The notes: generated by a model not told the origin, from the sequence alone. 64,000 nt of DNA from Cohnella kolymensis (GCF_000829465.1 NZ_JXAL01000016.1:186001-250000), one strand, 5' to 3'; positions 46,872-55,993 are shown, numbered from the stretch's first letter. Translations and numbers: made by a program.

Positions 46872-47018
46872 GCGGAAAAATTGGAAATCAGCCAAACAAC
46901 GCTGAGCTTATTAGTGAATAATCGTTCGCTGCCAACACTGGAAATGGCCTATCGGATCTCTGAGGAATTGAACTTGAGCGTGCATGATATTTGGATAAAA
47001 GAAATAGAACAACCATAA
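46872..47018 (+). pseudogene. 5'-truncated XRE regulator fragment
   Basis: 48 codons reading AEKLEISQTTLSLLVNNRS, then LPTLEMAYRISEELNLSVHDIW and a stop at 47016-47018. This is the second half of an XRE helix-turn-helix. No start codon with a site is present; the frame begins at the same point where the recombinase fragment on the other strand begins. It looks like a deletion remnant. Confidence 0.5.
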
Positions 47019-47060
47019 CCATTCATACTTATAAACAAAAATCTGAAAGGTGTGGTTCTT

Positions 47061-47282
47061 ATGGGTGTTCGTAACACACTCAGAGATTTACGCTTCGAAA
47101 TGAAGATGGATCAGAAGGACTTCGCGGAATTTCTTGGGGTTAATGCAAGCACATACAGCCGATGGGAGAGTAACAACCAGCAGCCTTCAATGGAATGGGC
47201 GCTGAAGATAGCCTCTAAAACCGGAAGAACAGTGGAGGCATTTATGTTGTTGGACAATCAGGGAATAATCTCGCTTGATTAG
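47061..47282 (+). CDS. XRE-family helix-turn-helix protein
   Basis: 73 residues, almost entirely an XRE domain: LRDLRFEMKMDQKDFAEFLG, NASTYSRWESNNQQPSMEWAL. ATG 47061 follows AAAGGTG. Close to the truncated XRE fragment and to a phage-type gene, so it is likely a mobile-element regulator. Confidence 0.75.
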   Translation: MGVRNTLRDLRFEMKMDQKDFAEFLGVNASTYSRWESNNQQPSMEWALKIASKTGRTVEAFMLLDNQGIISLD

Positions 47283-47345
47283 AGTGTCAATTTTAATGTT
47301 GCCGGCATAACATGTGCTATCCAAATCAACAGGAGGATGGTACAA

Positions 47346-47729
47346 ATGGGTGCTATGCCGTATCATGTACGTCTCGCTGAATTGTTTCTGCACCAACGTC
47401 AAAGAACTCTCTCCGATTCCGAAGTCATGGAGATGACGCATTGTTTAGCGGCCAACGCAAGTTATTGTTGGGAACTGGTTATGTTGCAGAATTGTTCACA
47501 GGTCGCATACGAAGTCGGGGATATGGAATGGCTCCATGAAATCTGTGCAAAGATCGAGGCTCTGGAAATGGGTGGAGAGAAAAAGAAAAAAGACGGACAA
47601 AAAGAGCCCGCCACAGGTCTAATTCATAATGGTTACATTGTCTTATGCGCGGCGACCCTTGGAAAGAGCAACGGTATGATTTTGACTAACACAAAGGAGA
47701 CGCTTATACAGCGTCTCCTTTGTGTTTGA
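47346..47729 (+). CDS. Small phage-type protein (DUF7667-like)
   Basis: 127 residues. The opening YHVRLAELFLHQRQRTLSDSEVMEMTHCLAANASYCWEL and the HEICAKIEAL segment resemble short proteins common in Paenibacillus and Bacillus prophages (DUF7667-like, from memory). AGGAGG precedes ATG 47346. The last 13 codons run through a strong terminator hairpin (47689-47725), so the annotated C-terminus may be off or the gene may have lost its original stop. Confidence 0.55.
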   Translation: MGAMPYHVRLAELFLHQRQRTLSDSEVMEMTHCLAANASYCWELVMLQNCSQVAYEVGDMEWLHEICAKIEALEMGGEKKKKDGQKEPATGLIHNGYIVLCAATLGKSNGMILTNTKETLIQRLLCV

Positions 47730-47730
47730 G
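47689..47730 (+). terminator. Strong terminator overlapping the 3' end of the phage-type gene
   Basis: ACACAAAGGAGACGC (47689-47703) pairs with GCGTCTCCTTTGTGT (47711-47725), then TTGAG. Confidence 0.8.
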
Positions 47731-47819
47731 TTTGGATAGCTCAAAGTAATTTTTTGATTATTGTAAAATAAAATATAATTGGTATCTCGTTATAACTGAG
47801 AGGTGAGTTTGTCACTATA

Positions 47820-47942
47820 CTAAAGAAAAAAGCAAGTTGGTCAAAATACCATGCTAGTCGTTTAATTGGGCGTAAAAAGGTGGACTGGTCGATATTTGAA
47901 GACGGTTTTTTTGCCGGCGCTTCAAGATTTGGTGAGGTTTAC
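47820..47942 (+). other. Possible 5' fragment of a lost gene
   Basis: After GAGAGGTGAG, a frame reads KKKASWSKYHASRLIGRKK and VDWSIFEDGFFAGASRF before running into the 3' end of hicB on the other strand. It looks protein-like but has no clean start codon and is cut short. I do not recognise it. Confidence 0.3.
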
Positions 47943-48397
47943 ATTTTAATCATTACGGATTCACTTCGTTTGTTTTCGACGATACCCAGGGCATCCTTAA
48001 TACCTTCTTGCAGGATCATCGAGAAATTAAGCTTGGCGTTTTGTGCGGCAGCTTTTAAAATGCTCCGCAGGGTGCAGTTGACACGTTCGACGGCTTCGTT
48101 ATATCTATTCGCTAGGAAGCGAGTCGTCACGAGCGATACGAACCACTCACAAGGACCATCGTCGGGATCCGGTACGAATTTAACCTCGTTAATCGGAGTT
48201 GGCTTAGGAAGCTCATTCCCGGATGCGTATTCATGGTAGAGTACGCTCGAAAGCAACTCGGTAGCCATGCGGAACGCTTCGGGAACGTCGTTGCCTCCGG
48301 TAGCTGCGAATTGAATGTCGGGGAAGTGAACGCCGTACCTTCCCTCGTCGTCCTCGTACTTCGTGAAAATAGCTAGGTAGATAATGTCTTTCATCAT
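47939..48397 (-). CDS. HicB-family antitoxin-like protein (no HicA seen)
   Basis: 152 residues. The N-terminal half has the HicB RNase-H-like fold pattern: YLAIFTKYEDDEGRYGVHFPDI followed by ATGGNDVPEAFRMATELLSSVL. The C-terminal half (from about 95) looks like a DNA-binding segment. In HicAB modules a short double-stranded-RNA-binding toxin is adjacent, but no such frame lies within several hundred bases. It could act alone as a regulator or be an orphan left after deletion. ATG 48397 has a weak AAAGG site. Confidence 0.7.
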   Translation of the reverse strand: MMKDIIYLAIFTKYEDDEGRYGVHFPDIQFAATGGNDVPEAFRMATELLSSVLYHEYASGNELPKPTPINEVKFVPDPDDGPCEWFVSLVTTRFLANRYNEAVERVNCTLRSILKAAAQNAKLNFSMILQEGIKDALGIVENKRSESVMIKM

Positions 48398-48450
48398 GTC
48401 AGAACCTTTTACTTGAACACCGTATTCTTTTAATCAGAGAAATGTATCAA

Positions 48451-49146
48451 TTACATTTTCGTCGCTACCCACCCTCGGAGCAGATATGAGCCGTAGAATG
48501 TGAGGACATTGCCAAATCCAGCGGTCTGTAAAAGATCGAGCACTCGGCTTTCTGGTACTATTGGTGTGGCTCCCATGCGCTTCATCCCGCACCCGATGAT
48601 TTCCGGGGATAGCCCAACCAGCTCCCTGTGCTTTGACAACGCAGCCATTTGCCTGCTGTGCTCAGGACTCCCATGCTCACCAACCATACACGCAAGGATG
48701 AGAGGAGCTTCCGGCTTCAAACGTTTTGCAATTCCTTTCAGGATAGAGAGCTTTGAACCATCATCAGGTATGAAATGTAAAACTAATAGGCATGTTGCGG
48801 CGTCAAATGGCTCAGCATCTACAAGTTCTTCCACGATTCCCTTGTAAAGGCTTACTCGATCCTCAAATCCCAATGATTCAGCTCGCTTCTTTGCAATTTC
48901 AAGCATTTGACCAGAAGGATCAACTCCGGTGAATGTCCATTTAGGATTAGGAGGACCAAAGGCCGATAGTTCCTTGCCACCCCCGACGCCGACGACAAGT
49001 AGCCTTGCACTATCTTCAAGTGTAGTTTTGAGGAATGCGTAACACATATCGAACAACTGATCATAAGTGGGGATAAGTTTCTTGATTTGCTGTTCATATT
49101 CCTGCCCGTATTCGCCATCGAAGTCTACAATTTGCGTATCCGTCAA
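48451..49146 (-). CDS. Class I SAM-dependent methyltransferase
   Basis: 231 residues. Motif I is LLVVGVGGGKEL, motif II FTGVDPSG, with LHFIPDDG after strand 4. The architecture is close to CmoA/UbiE-like small-molecule or tRNA methyltransferases, without a clear assignment. Start is TTG 49146 with GGAGAGG 6 nt upstream. Single gene in the accessory patch. Confidence 0.82.
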   Translation of the reverse strand: MTDTQIVDFDGEYGQEYEQQIKKLIPTYDQLFDMCYAFLKTTLEDSARLLVVGVGGGKELSAFGPPNPKWTFTGVDPSGQMLEIAKKRAESLGFEDRVSLYKGIVEELVDAEPFDAATCLLVLHFIPDDGSKLSILKGIAKRLKPEAPLILACMVGEHGSPEHSRQMAALSKHRELVGLSPEIIGCGMKRMGATPIVPESRVLDLLQTAGFGNVLTFYGSYLLRGWVATKM

Positions 49147-49236
49147 GTATATCCTCTCCCTATTGGCTTCGAACGGTCTACCCTATGGCCACCATGCTAC
49201 AACCCTAAAGGTAGAACTATTAGCGGAGAGCAATGA

Positions 49237-49842
49237 TCATGGGGCCGTTGCGAACTCGTTGGCTGTGGTGAGGGTGGCGAGAGAGCCCAGAATGTTCTGG
49301 ACAGAGAAGCTGTGCAACTCCTCGTTGAAGCTGCCGCAGCAGTCCTGGAGGACGACCAGTGTATAGCCGAGGTCGGCGGCGTCGCGGGTGGTCGCCTCGA
49401 CAACCCAGTTCGTGGCTACGCCAGCGAGGACGAGCGTTTGGATGCCTTTGAAGGTGAGGTAGCGAGCGAGCTCGGTGTCGTTGAACGCGCTGACGCCGCG
49501 TTTTATCATCACGACTTCGTTCTCGACCGGAGCCAACGCCTTTAGGAACTCAGTCCCCCAGGTGCCTTCGACCAAAGCATCGCCCTGTATGACTCCAGCC
49601 CAGAACGGGACATCCCCATTCAGCTCTCGGTGACCGGGCCTGAAGGCGACGCGGACGTGGATGACCGGCAAGCCCTTGGTGCGGGCAGCAACGAGCGCTT
49701 TCTCGGCGTTCTCGATTGTGCGGGTTTGCTCCAGATGTGCGGCGACTCCCATCGCGGCAAACTTACCCTCGGGATGAACCACGTCGTTGACGAAATCCAT
49801 GAAAAGAATGGCGGTCTTGCCTAGGTCGATGCTTTTCAACAT
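49237..49842 (-). CDS. Isochorismatase-like cysteine hydrolase lacking the catalytic Cys
   Basis: 201 residues. The family fold is clear (ILFMDFVND with catalytic-type Asp16, MIKRGVSAF with Lys114, GVATNWVVEATTRDAADLG). At the nucleophile position, where active members have Cys (as in ATDVCV or TDMCV), this protein has Val147. It is therefore probably not a classic hydrolase. The gene is richer in G+C than its neighbours, suggesting acquisition from another lineage. ATG 49842 has GGAGGA upstream. Confidence 0.8.
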   Translation of the reverse strand: MLKSIDLGKTAILFMDFVNDVVHPEGKFAAMGVAAHLEQTRTIENAEKALVAARTKGLPVIHVRVAFRPGHRELNGDVPFWAGVIQGDALVEGTWGTEFLKALAPVENEVVMIKRGVSAFNDTELARYLTFKGIQTLVLAGVATNWVVEATTRDAADLGYTLVVLQDCCGSFNEELHSFSVQNILGSLATLTTANEFATAP

Positions 49843-50082
49843 CAGTTCCTCCTCTACATGAGTGATGACAGGCCGGCCAACCCGGCCACCGCAAAATAGG
49901 CGGCTTTAGTATTATACGATATTATTCTATTATATACCTTATTTTATAAGTATTACCATTTTTTTCTTTGATGGACAGGATCTGCGTACAACCACCACAA
50001 TGGGTTAATTGACTAGCGCGACAAGCGGCGCAGTGACATTCGGGAACGGCGCAGCGAAATGGCTGAGATGCTTGGTATCAAT

Positions 50083-50544
50083 TTATGGTTCCCGTTGTGG
50101 CCATATCGTTTCTAGTATAATGCCGATGTTGTCGGTGAACTGCATGAGGTTTAAGGTTCCTTGTTTGATGATGGGAGTCATGGGTACACCGAAGCGGTCC
50201 AGCCTACTTCTGAATGCAGAAGCTGACTCTTCGTCGGGGAGCCCGAAGGAAATGTGCTGCAGGGCACCGGAGACAAAGACCATTTTCTGCAATACTTCGG
50301 GATGGGTATGAATGAGGGCGTCTGCCTGTTCGACAAAATGCAAGCCCCATGATTCGCACGAACCAGGTTTGATCATTGCATGTCTACCGTGAAGGGGATT
50401 TGCCGGTCTGATCCCTGCCTCATGCAGTTCCATGCCTAGTACATTTACATAAAAGCTCACTGTTTCGTCCAAATTTGACGTAATCAATGCGATATGATGG
50501 AATCCTTGCCACGGGGGCGTTATTTCAAGATGCTCCTCTCCCAT
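50083..50544 (-). CDS. VOC family dioxygenase-like protein
   Basis: 153 residues. His in FHHIALITSNLDETVSFYVNVLG, HFVEQAD and GIILETIWP give the vicinal oxygen chelate metal ligands. The length suggests one two-module VOC unit, as in lactoylglutathione lyase or extradiol dioxygenase relatives; the substrate is unknown. AGGAGG lies 10 nt before ATG 50544; earlier in-frame ATGs are too close. Confidence 0.8.
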   Translation of the reverse strand: MGEEHLEITPPWQGFHHIALITSNLDETVSFYVNVLGMELHEAGIRPANPLHGRHAMIKPGSCESWGLHFVEQADALIHTHPEVLQKMVFVSGALQHISFGLPDEESASAFRSRLDRFGVPMTPIIKQGTLNLMQFTDNIGIILETIWPQREP

Positions 50545-50553
50545 TACCATCAT

Positions 50554-51110
50554 TCCTCCTAAGAATATAAAGGACCATAAACTATTTTATGACGGTAGTG
50601 ATCATCAGTATTACGCTAACGGGAACGATAGCTCAACGATGATCACGCTTCTTTTGTGTAACGTGGATGCGCCGTTCGTAAGTTAGCGACAGCTCTCGAG
50701 TTCCACCGCCATTCGAAAGGCTTCGACATATTGTTGCCGAGGCTTTTTTCGGTTAAATACGGACCGCTATCGGGAACTGACACATGACAGGCGAAAGGCC
50801 GCGGCAGCAGCCGGCTCACAGTTACACGTCGGCCCGGTGTGCGATTACACATTTAGGCGTTGTAAACAGACGCTAATCTGCGTGAAATGGCGTGGAAGCT
50901 GCGTGGCTGTAAGCGCAAATCCGTTATCGGGAGTTTACATCTGTTTACCTGACGAGGGAGAGCAGACATATCTTGCGCTCGTTTTTATAACGCTGAAAGT
51001 GACGAATAGATAGCAAAGGGTTACACGAACAATTATTTTAATCTATAATAATAGTAATAAGCTTTGTTAGGGTTATGGTATGCAATTCTTAGGTTATAAG
51101 GAAGGTAAAA
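50554..51110. other. Intergenic region upstream of mqo
   Basis: About 560 bp without a convincing gene. A reverse-strand frame of 69 codons (50643-50852) lacks a ribosome binding site and family signal. The right end holds a good promoter (51021-51049). Confidence 0.5.
51021..51049 (+). promoter_or_regulatory. Promoter of mqo
   Basis: TTACAC (51021-51026), 17-bp spacer, TATAAT (51044-51049). Confidence 0.7.
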
Positions 51111-52629
51111 ATGATCAACAAACAAACTAGAACAGACGTAATCTTAATTGGTGCCGGAATTATGAGTGCGACTTTGGGATCACTGTTGAAAGAATTAGCA
51201 CCGGACTGGAAAATCACAGTGTTTGAGAAGCTCGCAAACGCGGGTGAGGAAAGCTCTAACGAATGGAATAATGCGGGCACGGGGCATTCGGCACTCTGCG
51301 AACTCAACTACACCGTCGAAAAACCGGACGGATCCATAGATATTAGCAAAGCTATACAAATTAATGAACAGTTTCAGGATTCAAGGCAGTTTTGGTCTTA
51401 TCTTGTAAACAGAAATCTGATACGTAAACCGCAGGACTTTATCATGCCATTGCCTCATATGAGCTTAGTACAAGGGGAACAAGATGTAACGTTCTTAAAA
51501 AAACGGTTTGAAGCGCTGTCTAACAATCCCCTGTTTCAAGGGATGGAATTTTCCGATGACCCGGAAAAACTGATGGAATGGCTTCCGATTATGATGAAAG
51601 ACCGTACATCGGATGAACCTATAGCGGCAACAAAAATCGACTCTGGCACTGATGTCAACTTTGGCGCTTTAACGCGCATGATGTTTGACCATTTAAAGAG
51701 TAAAAACGTCGATATAAAATTCAACCATAATGTTGATGATATTAAACGTACCAGCGACGGCTCGTGGGAATTGAAAGTGCGGAATGTCGATAGCGGTACT
51801 GTCGAACACCATACTGCAAAATTCGTCTTTGTCGGCGGCGGCGGAGGAAGCCTGCATTTGCTGCAAAAATCCGGTATTCCTGAGGGAAAACATATTGGAG
51901 GTTTTCCGGTAAGCGGACTATTTATGGTATGTAACAATCCGGATATTGTAGCGCAGCATCATGCAAAAGTATACGGCAAAGCGCCGGTTGGTGCTCCTCC
52001 AATGTCTGTTCCGCATCTTGACACAAGATTTATCGACAACAAAAAATCGTTGCTCTTTGGACCGTTTGCCGGCTTCTCACCAAAGTTTTTAAAAACCGGT
52101 TCAATGTTTGATTTGTTAACTTCCGTAAAACCGAATAATCTCGTAACGATGTTGGCGGCAGGCGCAAAAAACGTTTCATTGACAAAATACCTGATTCAGC
52201 AAGTAATGTTATCGAAAGAAAAGCGCATGGAAGCTTTACGGGAGTTTGTCCCGAACGCCAAAAGCGAGGATTGGGATTTAGTGGTAGCGGGTCAACGTGT
52301 GCAGGTTATCAAAGATACTGATGCCGGAAAAGGAACGCTTCAATTTGGTACGGAAGTTATTAGTGCCGCTGATGGCTCGATCGCTGCATTGCTCGGCGCT
52401 TCTCCGGGTGCTTCTACCGCCGTTTCCGTCATGCTTGACGTAATAAAAAAAATGCTTTCCGCAACATATAAAAGCGTGGGAGCCGAAAATAAAAGAAATG
52501 ATTCCTTCTTATGGCGTGTCACTGTTGAAAAACCCAGAGCTTATCCGCGAAATTTATACTTCAACAGTGCGAACCCTTGGTCTTAGCGAAAACTTGCCGT
52601 TACAGATAGCACGCCGAACCGTATCATAA
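51111..52629 (+). pseudogene. mqo: Malate:quinone oxidoreductase gene with an apparent frameshift
   Basis: FAD-dependent, membrane-associated enzyme that oxidises malate and passes electrons to quinone. The N-terminus has [17 protein letters not shown] (FAD site), [24 protein letters not shown] and [18 protein letters not shown]. The frame breaks at the A4 run 52486-52489. Dropping one A reads [20 protein letters not shown] and continues to a stop at 52629, giving 505 residues. Without this the C-terminus is garbled and short. AAGGAAGG precedes ATG 51111. The gene is more A/T-rich than most neighbours. Confidence 0.9.
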
Positions 52630-52816
52630 ATAACGAATTTTCTATGCTAGCGGATACGATAACTCAATACACAGAAGGCTGCTTTGGTAGCCTTTTCAGC
52701 TAATTGGCAGGATACTTGCCTACAGGAACAAATGTTCGGTTATAATGTGAGAAAAGAGTAAGCGTGTTTACGTAGACTCTAAATTAGACACGAGCAACTT
52801 CCTGGAGGATATTATT

Positions 52817-52953
52817 ATGCCTATCCGCAACTTCAACAAAAAACTGAAATGAAAGTTATCGAGTGCTTCAATTGTGTAACAGCATATCCAGTACCGGTTA
52901 ATGTCGGATGTGCGATTTGTCCTACTTGTGGTCAGAAATCTTGCTCCGAGTAA
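52817..52953 (+). CDS. Tiny overlapping ORF pair ending in a Cys-rich (zinc-ribbon-like) peptide
   Basis: An 11-codon frame (ATG 52817, TGGAGG upstream) ends in ATGA that overlaps the start of a 34-codon frame (52849-52953) reading CFNC, then CAICPTCGQKSC. The paired cysteines suggest a small metal-binding knuckle. Either it is a translationally coupled leader and mini-protein or a single gene broken by an indel. The 52630-53122 stretch holds no other supported gene. Confidence 0.35.
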
Positions 52954-53122
52954 TGCGACACTGTGAAATCTGAATGAATCATGATCCACATGAAGAGCTG
53001 CGTTATCGAAGGTGTGATTGATTTTAACGATCCTGCTGCGGGAAAATTCGCTGTCGACGGCGAATGGATTTTTAGCTTTATGCCTATCCACGTCATATGA
53101 TGAAATCGGGAGGCGAATGCTC

Positions 53123-53293
53123 ATGTACAAAACAATGTATGACCTTGCTGCTGAAATAGCTCAGGATGTTATAAAAGCAAGAGGGGAAGCCATTGATGGC
53201 CAGAAAGAGTTAATCGAAGCTTACCTTAGTGATGAAGCAATTACGGAGTTATACAAAAAAATCTTTAGTGTTTTATGTAATCCATTAAAATAG
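53123..53293 (+). CDS. Small helical hypothetical protein (56 residues)
   Basis: 56 residues, predicted all-helical, no Cys. GGGAGG lies 9 nt before ATG 53123. Short but well-spaced. No family recognised. It converges on the oxalate decarboxylase gene 10 bp away. Confidence 0.45.
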   Translation: MYKTMYDLAAEIAQDVIKARGEAIDGQKELIEAYLSDEAITELYKKIFSVLCNPLK

Positions 53294-53302
53294 GATTCAA
53301 GT

Positions 53303-54480
53303 TCAGAGCCCCGGGTATTTGACCACGGGCCATTTCTCCTTGCGCAGTGCGTTCATAAGCTCTGATCCTGCATTTAAATTGTCCTGTACCAATTGACGAG
53401 GAGTCAGTGCCATCCACTGGTTCAACGACACGTCTTCAAATCGGTCACTTTTGAAAATTTCCAGAAACCAAAGGGTTTGGTTCCCGGTGTTCTGAATGTA
53501 GTGCCCGTACGCGAATGGTACGTATCCTACGTCACCCGCTCGGTAATCGAATGTTCGGGCCGTACCATTGGATGCGAAGACCGTCATGCGTCCCATACCC
53601 GTGAGGTAATACTGCACTCATCGTTATTCGGGTGCCAATGCATTTCTCTCATTCCGCCCGGTTCAATTTCAACCAGCGCCGCCGCAATCCTGGTGGATAT
53701 GGGGAAGTTGGTTGAATCAACGATACGCACCGTCCCGCCGGGAGTTCTTATCGGATTTTGCGCAAGCAGCCGATGTGTGAGAGTCTTCGGCACTGTACCA
53801 TAAGGATCCGGTACTTTCTGGCTTTCCATTGTGCCAGGCACCTCCGCTTGGAATATATATCGCTGCTTGGTGGGGATGTTCGCAAAGGCGGTTTCCGGTA
53901 CGCCGAAATTCGCCGAGAGCACGTCCCTTGGCGTATGAGCGAACCAATCGGAGATGGAGAAGGTGTTCAGGTCCGAGAAGCTCCCGTCGTCGAAGACAAG
54001 CAAAAACTCGCAGCCTTCCTCCAGCCCTTGTATGGAATGAGGAATGCCGGGGGGGAAATACCAGAGATCGCCTGCGCCTACATCGGCGATAAAGTTCCGT
54101 CCGTTCTGGTCAACGGCAGTAATGCGTGCCTTCCCCAAAATCATGAACGCCCATTCCGCTTGCTGATGCCAATGTAACTCACGAACACCCCCGGGGGTGA
54201 GACGCATATTAACGCCTGCAAGACTAGTGGCGATAGGCAGTTGTCTAACCGTCACTTGCCGGGACCAGCCGCCGTGGCTTAATTCCATATGAGTGTCGGA
54301 AAATGAAAACTTCAAGTTAGGGACCGTTCCGGCATCGGTAGCCGGCGGAACCAGCAGGTCGGGGTTCTCAAGATCCCTCATGACGTCCCGGGGACCGAAA
54401 TCAGTTGCGCCTGCGCCATCTTTCCTGATGGGATGCGGAACATTAACCATGCCGAATGGATGAGGTCCGTACTGCATCAT
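53303..54480 (-). pseudogene. Bicupin oxalate decarboxylase-like gene with an apparent frameshift
   Basis: Bicupin like B. subtilis OxdC/OxdD. Cupin 1 has His103, His105, Glu109 ([12 protein letters not shown]) and His148 (PPGIPHSI). Cupin 2 has [13 protein letters not shown] after correcting a G loss at about 53613, and [11 protein letters not shown]. Uncorrected, the first frame ends at 53584. With one G added it is 392 residues. The lid, SENST in OxdC with the catalytic Glu, reads SDLNT here (169-173). Start ATG 54480 follows GAGGGGAG. It may convert oxalate to formate and CO2, or favour oxidation. Confidence 0.85.
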
Positions 54481-54605
54481 ACAAGCTCCCCTCGTATTGA
54501 CTTGCTGTGAAACGAATTTATGCCTCCAATTACAATTTAATGACGAAGAGATCATTTATATGTCGGGGAGCGGGCAATACATAATGATTCCTAGCATAAT
54601 AATCC

Positions 54606-54797
54606 CTATTCCAATTGGTACGGATACTTGTTTATCGGAAATCCCAACCTATCGAATATGTAAAACAGCAACCCGACTGCTAAGCCAAACACTATGGATT
54701 TAAATACTGCTGGTCCAGGCCATTCAAAAGAAACCATGTCATTTAAGTAAAGTAATAAGCAGATTATCGTGAAGAGTAATGGAAAACGAAGTTTCAC
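54606..54797 (-). CDS. Small two-helix membrane protein
   Basis: 63 residues with hydrophobic helices at about 5-18 and 31-47. Start would be GTG 54797 with only a weak site. The amino-acid composition is typical of a real small membrane protein, but support is modest. Confidence 0.4.
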   Translation of the reverse strand: MKLRFPLLFTIICLLLYLNDMVSFEWPGPAVFKSIVFGLAVGLLFYIFDRLGFPINKYPYQLE

Positions 54798-54945
54798 TGT
54801 GTTTCGCCAACTGCTAAGTTTCGATTATTGCATGGTTGAATAAGATACCTTCGCTATTTTAATATGATTTCACTTGTTCAGGAACATATGTTCTAATATA
54901 ATGGGAAAGGAAATAAATTCCTTACTTGAGATGAGGGCCTTATAT

Positions 54946-55479
54946 ATGAAAATCGATACTGCTTTGCTGGTAATTGATGTTCAAGCCGCCATGTTTCCGG
55001 AAACAGACCCTGTTTACGACGCCGATGGGTTGCTTGCGCGCATTAGCGGCCTTATCGCGAAAGCAAGAGCCTGCCATGTTCCCGTCATTTATGTCCAACA
55101 CAGTGAAGACGAAGGTGAACCGTTAGAAACAAACAGTCCAGGCTGGTACATACACCCTGCAGTTGAGCCTGCTGCCGGAGACCTCATCATTCAAAAGCAT
55201 ACTCCAGACTCATTCCACGAAACGAATCTGCAGCACGAATTAGCGGAGCTAAGAATTAAAAAAGTGGTCCTGACGGGCATTCAAACCGATATGTGTGTCG
55301 ATGCAACATGCCGGCGAGCCGGTGATTTGGGTTTTGAAGTGCTCGTTGCCGAAGACGCTCACAGTACCTGGGGCCAATCGAATCAAAGCGCATCGGAAAT
55401 CATTGAGCAATACAACGAGCAGTTTCGGTCTTTCGCAGACACCCGGGAATCCTCGAAAATCGAATTTTGCTCAGCGTAA
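54946..55479 (+). CDS. Isochorismatase-family cysteine hydrolase
   Basis: 177 residues. The triad is intact: Asp11 (LLVIDVQ), Lys84 (IIQKHTPDSF) and nucleophile Cys117 (GIQTDMCVDATCRRA). Such enzymes hydrolyse amides or vinyl ethers, as in nicotinamidase-like proteins; the substrate is unknown. It contrasts with the Cys-less paralogue at 49237-49842. ATG 54946 follows GAGGG; the upstream frame extension covers the leader. Confidence 0.85.
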   Translation: MKIDTALLVIDVQAAMFPETDPVYDADGLLARISGLIAKARACHVPVIYVQHSEDEGEPLETNSPGWYIHPAVEPAAGDLIIQKHTPDSFHETNLQHELAELRIKKVVLTGIQTDMCVDATCRRAGDLGFEVLVAEDAHSTWGQSNQSASEIIEQYNEQFRSFADTRESSKIEFCSA

Positions 55480-55564
55480 ACAAAGTTCTTGCCTCCCGTT
55501 TCGATTCAAAGGCCTGGATAATGAGCACAATAATGTGTATTCAGCCAACGGGTGGTGACTTTCG

Positions 55565-55822
55565 GTGGAGGATGAAAAGAAGAGAGACCTTATAACGGTT
55601 GAGGATGCGGAAGGTAAAACCAAGCAGCTTGCAGTCGAAGCACTGTTCGACATGAATGACAGTACTTATGCGCTGTTGAAATCAACGGATGACATCATTC
55701 TGATGCGCGTGGTCGGCAACGAAGCCGGCGAACAATATTTGGAAGGCATCGACAATGAGGAAGAGGCGAATTCCATACTGGATGCTTATCAGATTGCGAT
55801 CGACGCGGCGCCTGCAGAGTAA
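55565..55822 (+). CDS. DUF1292 family protein
   Basis: 85 residues, acidic. The pattern ITVEDAEGKTKQLAVEALFDM and a NEEEANSILDAYQ C-terminus fit DUF1292 proteins (YrzB-like) of Firmicutes. GTG 55565 follows GGGTGGTGA. Followed by a strong terminator at 55838-55883. Role unknown. Confidence 0.75.
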   Translation: MEDEKKRDLITVEDAEGKTKQLAVEALFDMNDSTYALLKSTDDIILMRVVGNEAGEQYLEGIDNEEEANSILDAYQIAIDAAPAE

Positions 55823-55837
55823 TTATCATCAATGATG

Positions 55838-55885
55838 AAAAAAAATCGAGTGCACGGCTAAATGCCGGCACTCGATTTTTTTTGT
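55838..55885. terminator. Strong terminator
   Basis: AAAAATCGAGTGC pairs with GCACTCGATTTTT, with an inner CGGC/GCCG pair and T-runs on both strands. Confidence 0.9.
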
Positions 55886-55993
55886 TTAGTTTGGCTTTTG
55901 CATCAATATTAACTTGATAAAAAATGGCACGTTTTTCTGTTTTTAATTTGGTATGATTCAGTTATCGGACAAACGACGGGAAAGAGGGTGGAC

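Noticed and set aside
47939-49146. HicAB toxin-antitoxin or defence island
   Set aside because: No toxin, nuclease or restriction gene accompanies HicB; the neighbouring methyltransferase is of the small-molecule/tRNA type, not a DNA methylase with recognisable motifs.
50643-50852. Possible 69-codon gene in the mqo upstream region
   Set aside because: No ribosome binding site and no recognisable fold; the residue mix (many Arg/Pro/Ser) looks random.
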